From: Natronomonas sp.
Lineage (GTDB): Archaea > Halobacteriota > Halobacteria > Halobacteriales > Haloarculaceae
Length of the DNA stretch: 6,169 nt
Assembly (NCBI GenBank): GCA_007121575.1
Contig: SKKJ01000107.1
Coordinates: 1 to 6,169 of the forward strand
Reading direction: 5' to 3'
The notes beneath the pieces are model-generated. The model was given only the letters and a program-made list of their open reading frames with translations, searched no databases and was not told the origin of the DNA. Shown here piece by piece: positions 5,986 to 6,169 of the stretch. Each line of letters starts with the position of its first letter. The first letter of the stretch is position 1. Made by a program: the position numbers and the translations under genes.

Positions 5986-6058
5986 GGGACCGTGGGGTAG
6001 CTTGGTATCCTTCAGCGTTTGGGACGCTGTGACCCCGATTCAAATTCGGGCGGTCCCA
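5986..6058 (+). tRNA. tRNA-Pro (anticodon UGG)
   Basis: The 73-base sequence folds into a full cloverleaf. The acceptor stem GGGACCG (5986-5992) pairs with CGGTCCC (6051-6057), and the discriminator is A (6058). The anticodon stem CAGCG (6013-6017) pairs with CGCTG (6025-6029) around the loop TTTGGGA, with anticodon TGG at 6020-6022, which reads proline CCN codons. The T stem CCCGA (6034-6038) pairs with TCGGG (6046-6050) around TTCAAAT. The D arm closes with G10-C25-type pairing that includes a G-U. There is no intron and no encoded CCA, so the CCA must be added after transcription. The gene diverges from the BofA-family gene. Confidence 0.95.
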
Positions 6059-6169
6059 CTTCTTACAGTTTCACACCGACAGTCACAACACGACCGTCTT
6101 CCCTTCAGTTTCAGTCCGCTTGCCAAAGTTCTTATTCGATGGCGCGCCAAGACGTGATAGTTAGAATGG

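Noticed and set aside
5986..6058. tRNA-Pro gene as an attachment site for an integrated element
   Set aside because: No duplicated tRNA 3' end and no integrase gene are visible in the window. The right flank is too short to exclude an element beyond the edge.
1..6169. CRISPR array, insertion sequence, toxin-antitoxin or defence cluster
   Set aside because: No regularly spaced repeats, transposase, terminal inverted repeats or paired small toxin/antitoxin genes were found. The helicase stands beside a transporter and a membrane protein without nuclease or other defence partners.

Overview
The window looks like chromosomal DNA from a halophilic archaeon (class Halobacteria). The predicted proteins are rich in Asp and Glu and poor in Lys. 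Several starts lie about 26 bases downstream of an AT-rich TATA-like box with no ribosome binding site, as for leaderless archaeal transcripts. One tRNA has archaeal features and no encoded CCA. I cannot assign a genus. Nothing marks a mobile element, a CRISPR array or a recent insertion.

Layout from left to right. The 5' end of a cupin-like gene runs off the left edge on the minus strand. It diverges from an alpha/beta hydrolase gene, and the spacer holds a TATA box and a perfect 6-bp inverted repeat. About 240 bases without a gene then lead to a strong TATA box and a 48-residue zinc-ribbon protein. That gene converges, with a 14-base gap, on a 198-residue minus-strand flavoprotein related to thioredoxin reductase but reduced to the FAD-binding half. 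Another 318 bases hold no convincing gene. A major facilitator transporter (415 aa, with a histidine-proline motif resembling fosmidomycin-resistance-type carriers) and a 675-aa Ski2-like DEAD/DEAH helicase with its own N-terminal four-cysteine zinc site follow, in the same direction and 46 bases apart. The helicase converges with a 27-base gap on a minus-strand, 95-aa BofA-like membrane protein. That gene diverges from a complete tRNA-Pro(UGG) gene. The last 110 bases may hold the start of another plus-strand gene.

The genes do not form an obvious single pathway. They look like conserved haloarchaeal housekeeping and general-function genes, mostly in single transcription units with convergent or divergent borders. 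The least understood are the zinc-ribbon microprotein, the half-size flavoprotein, the zinc-ribbon helicase and the archaeal BofA homologue. I see no evidence of a new multi-gene system such as a defence island or a biosynthetic cluster.
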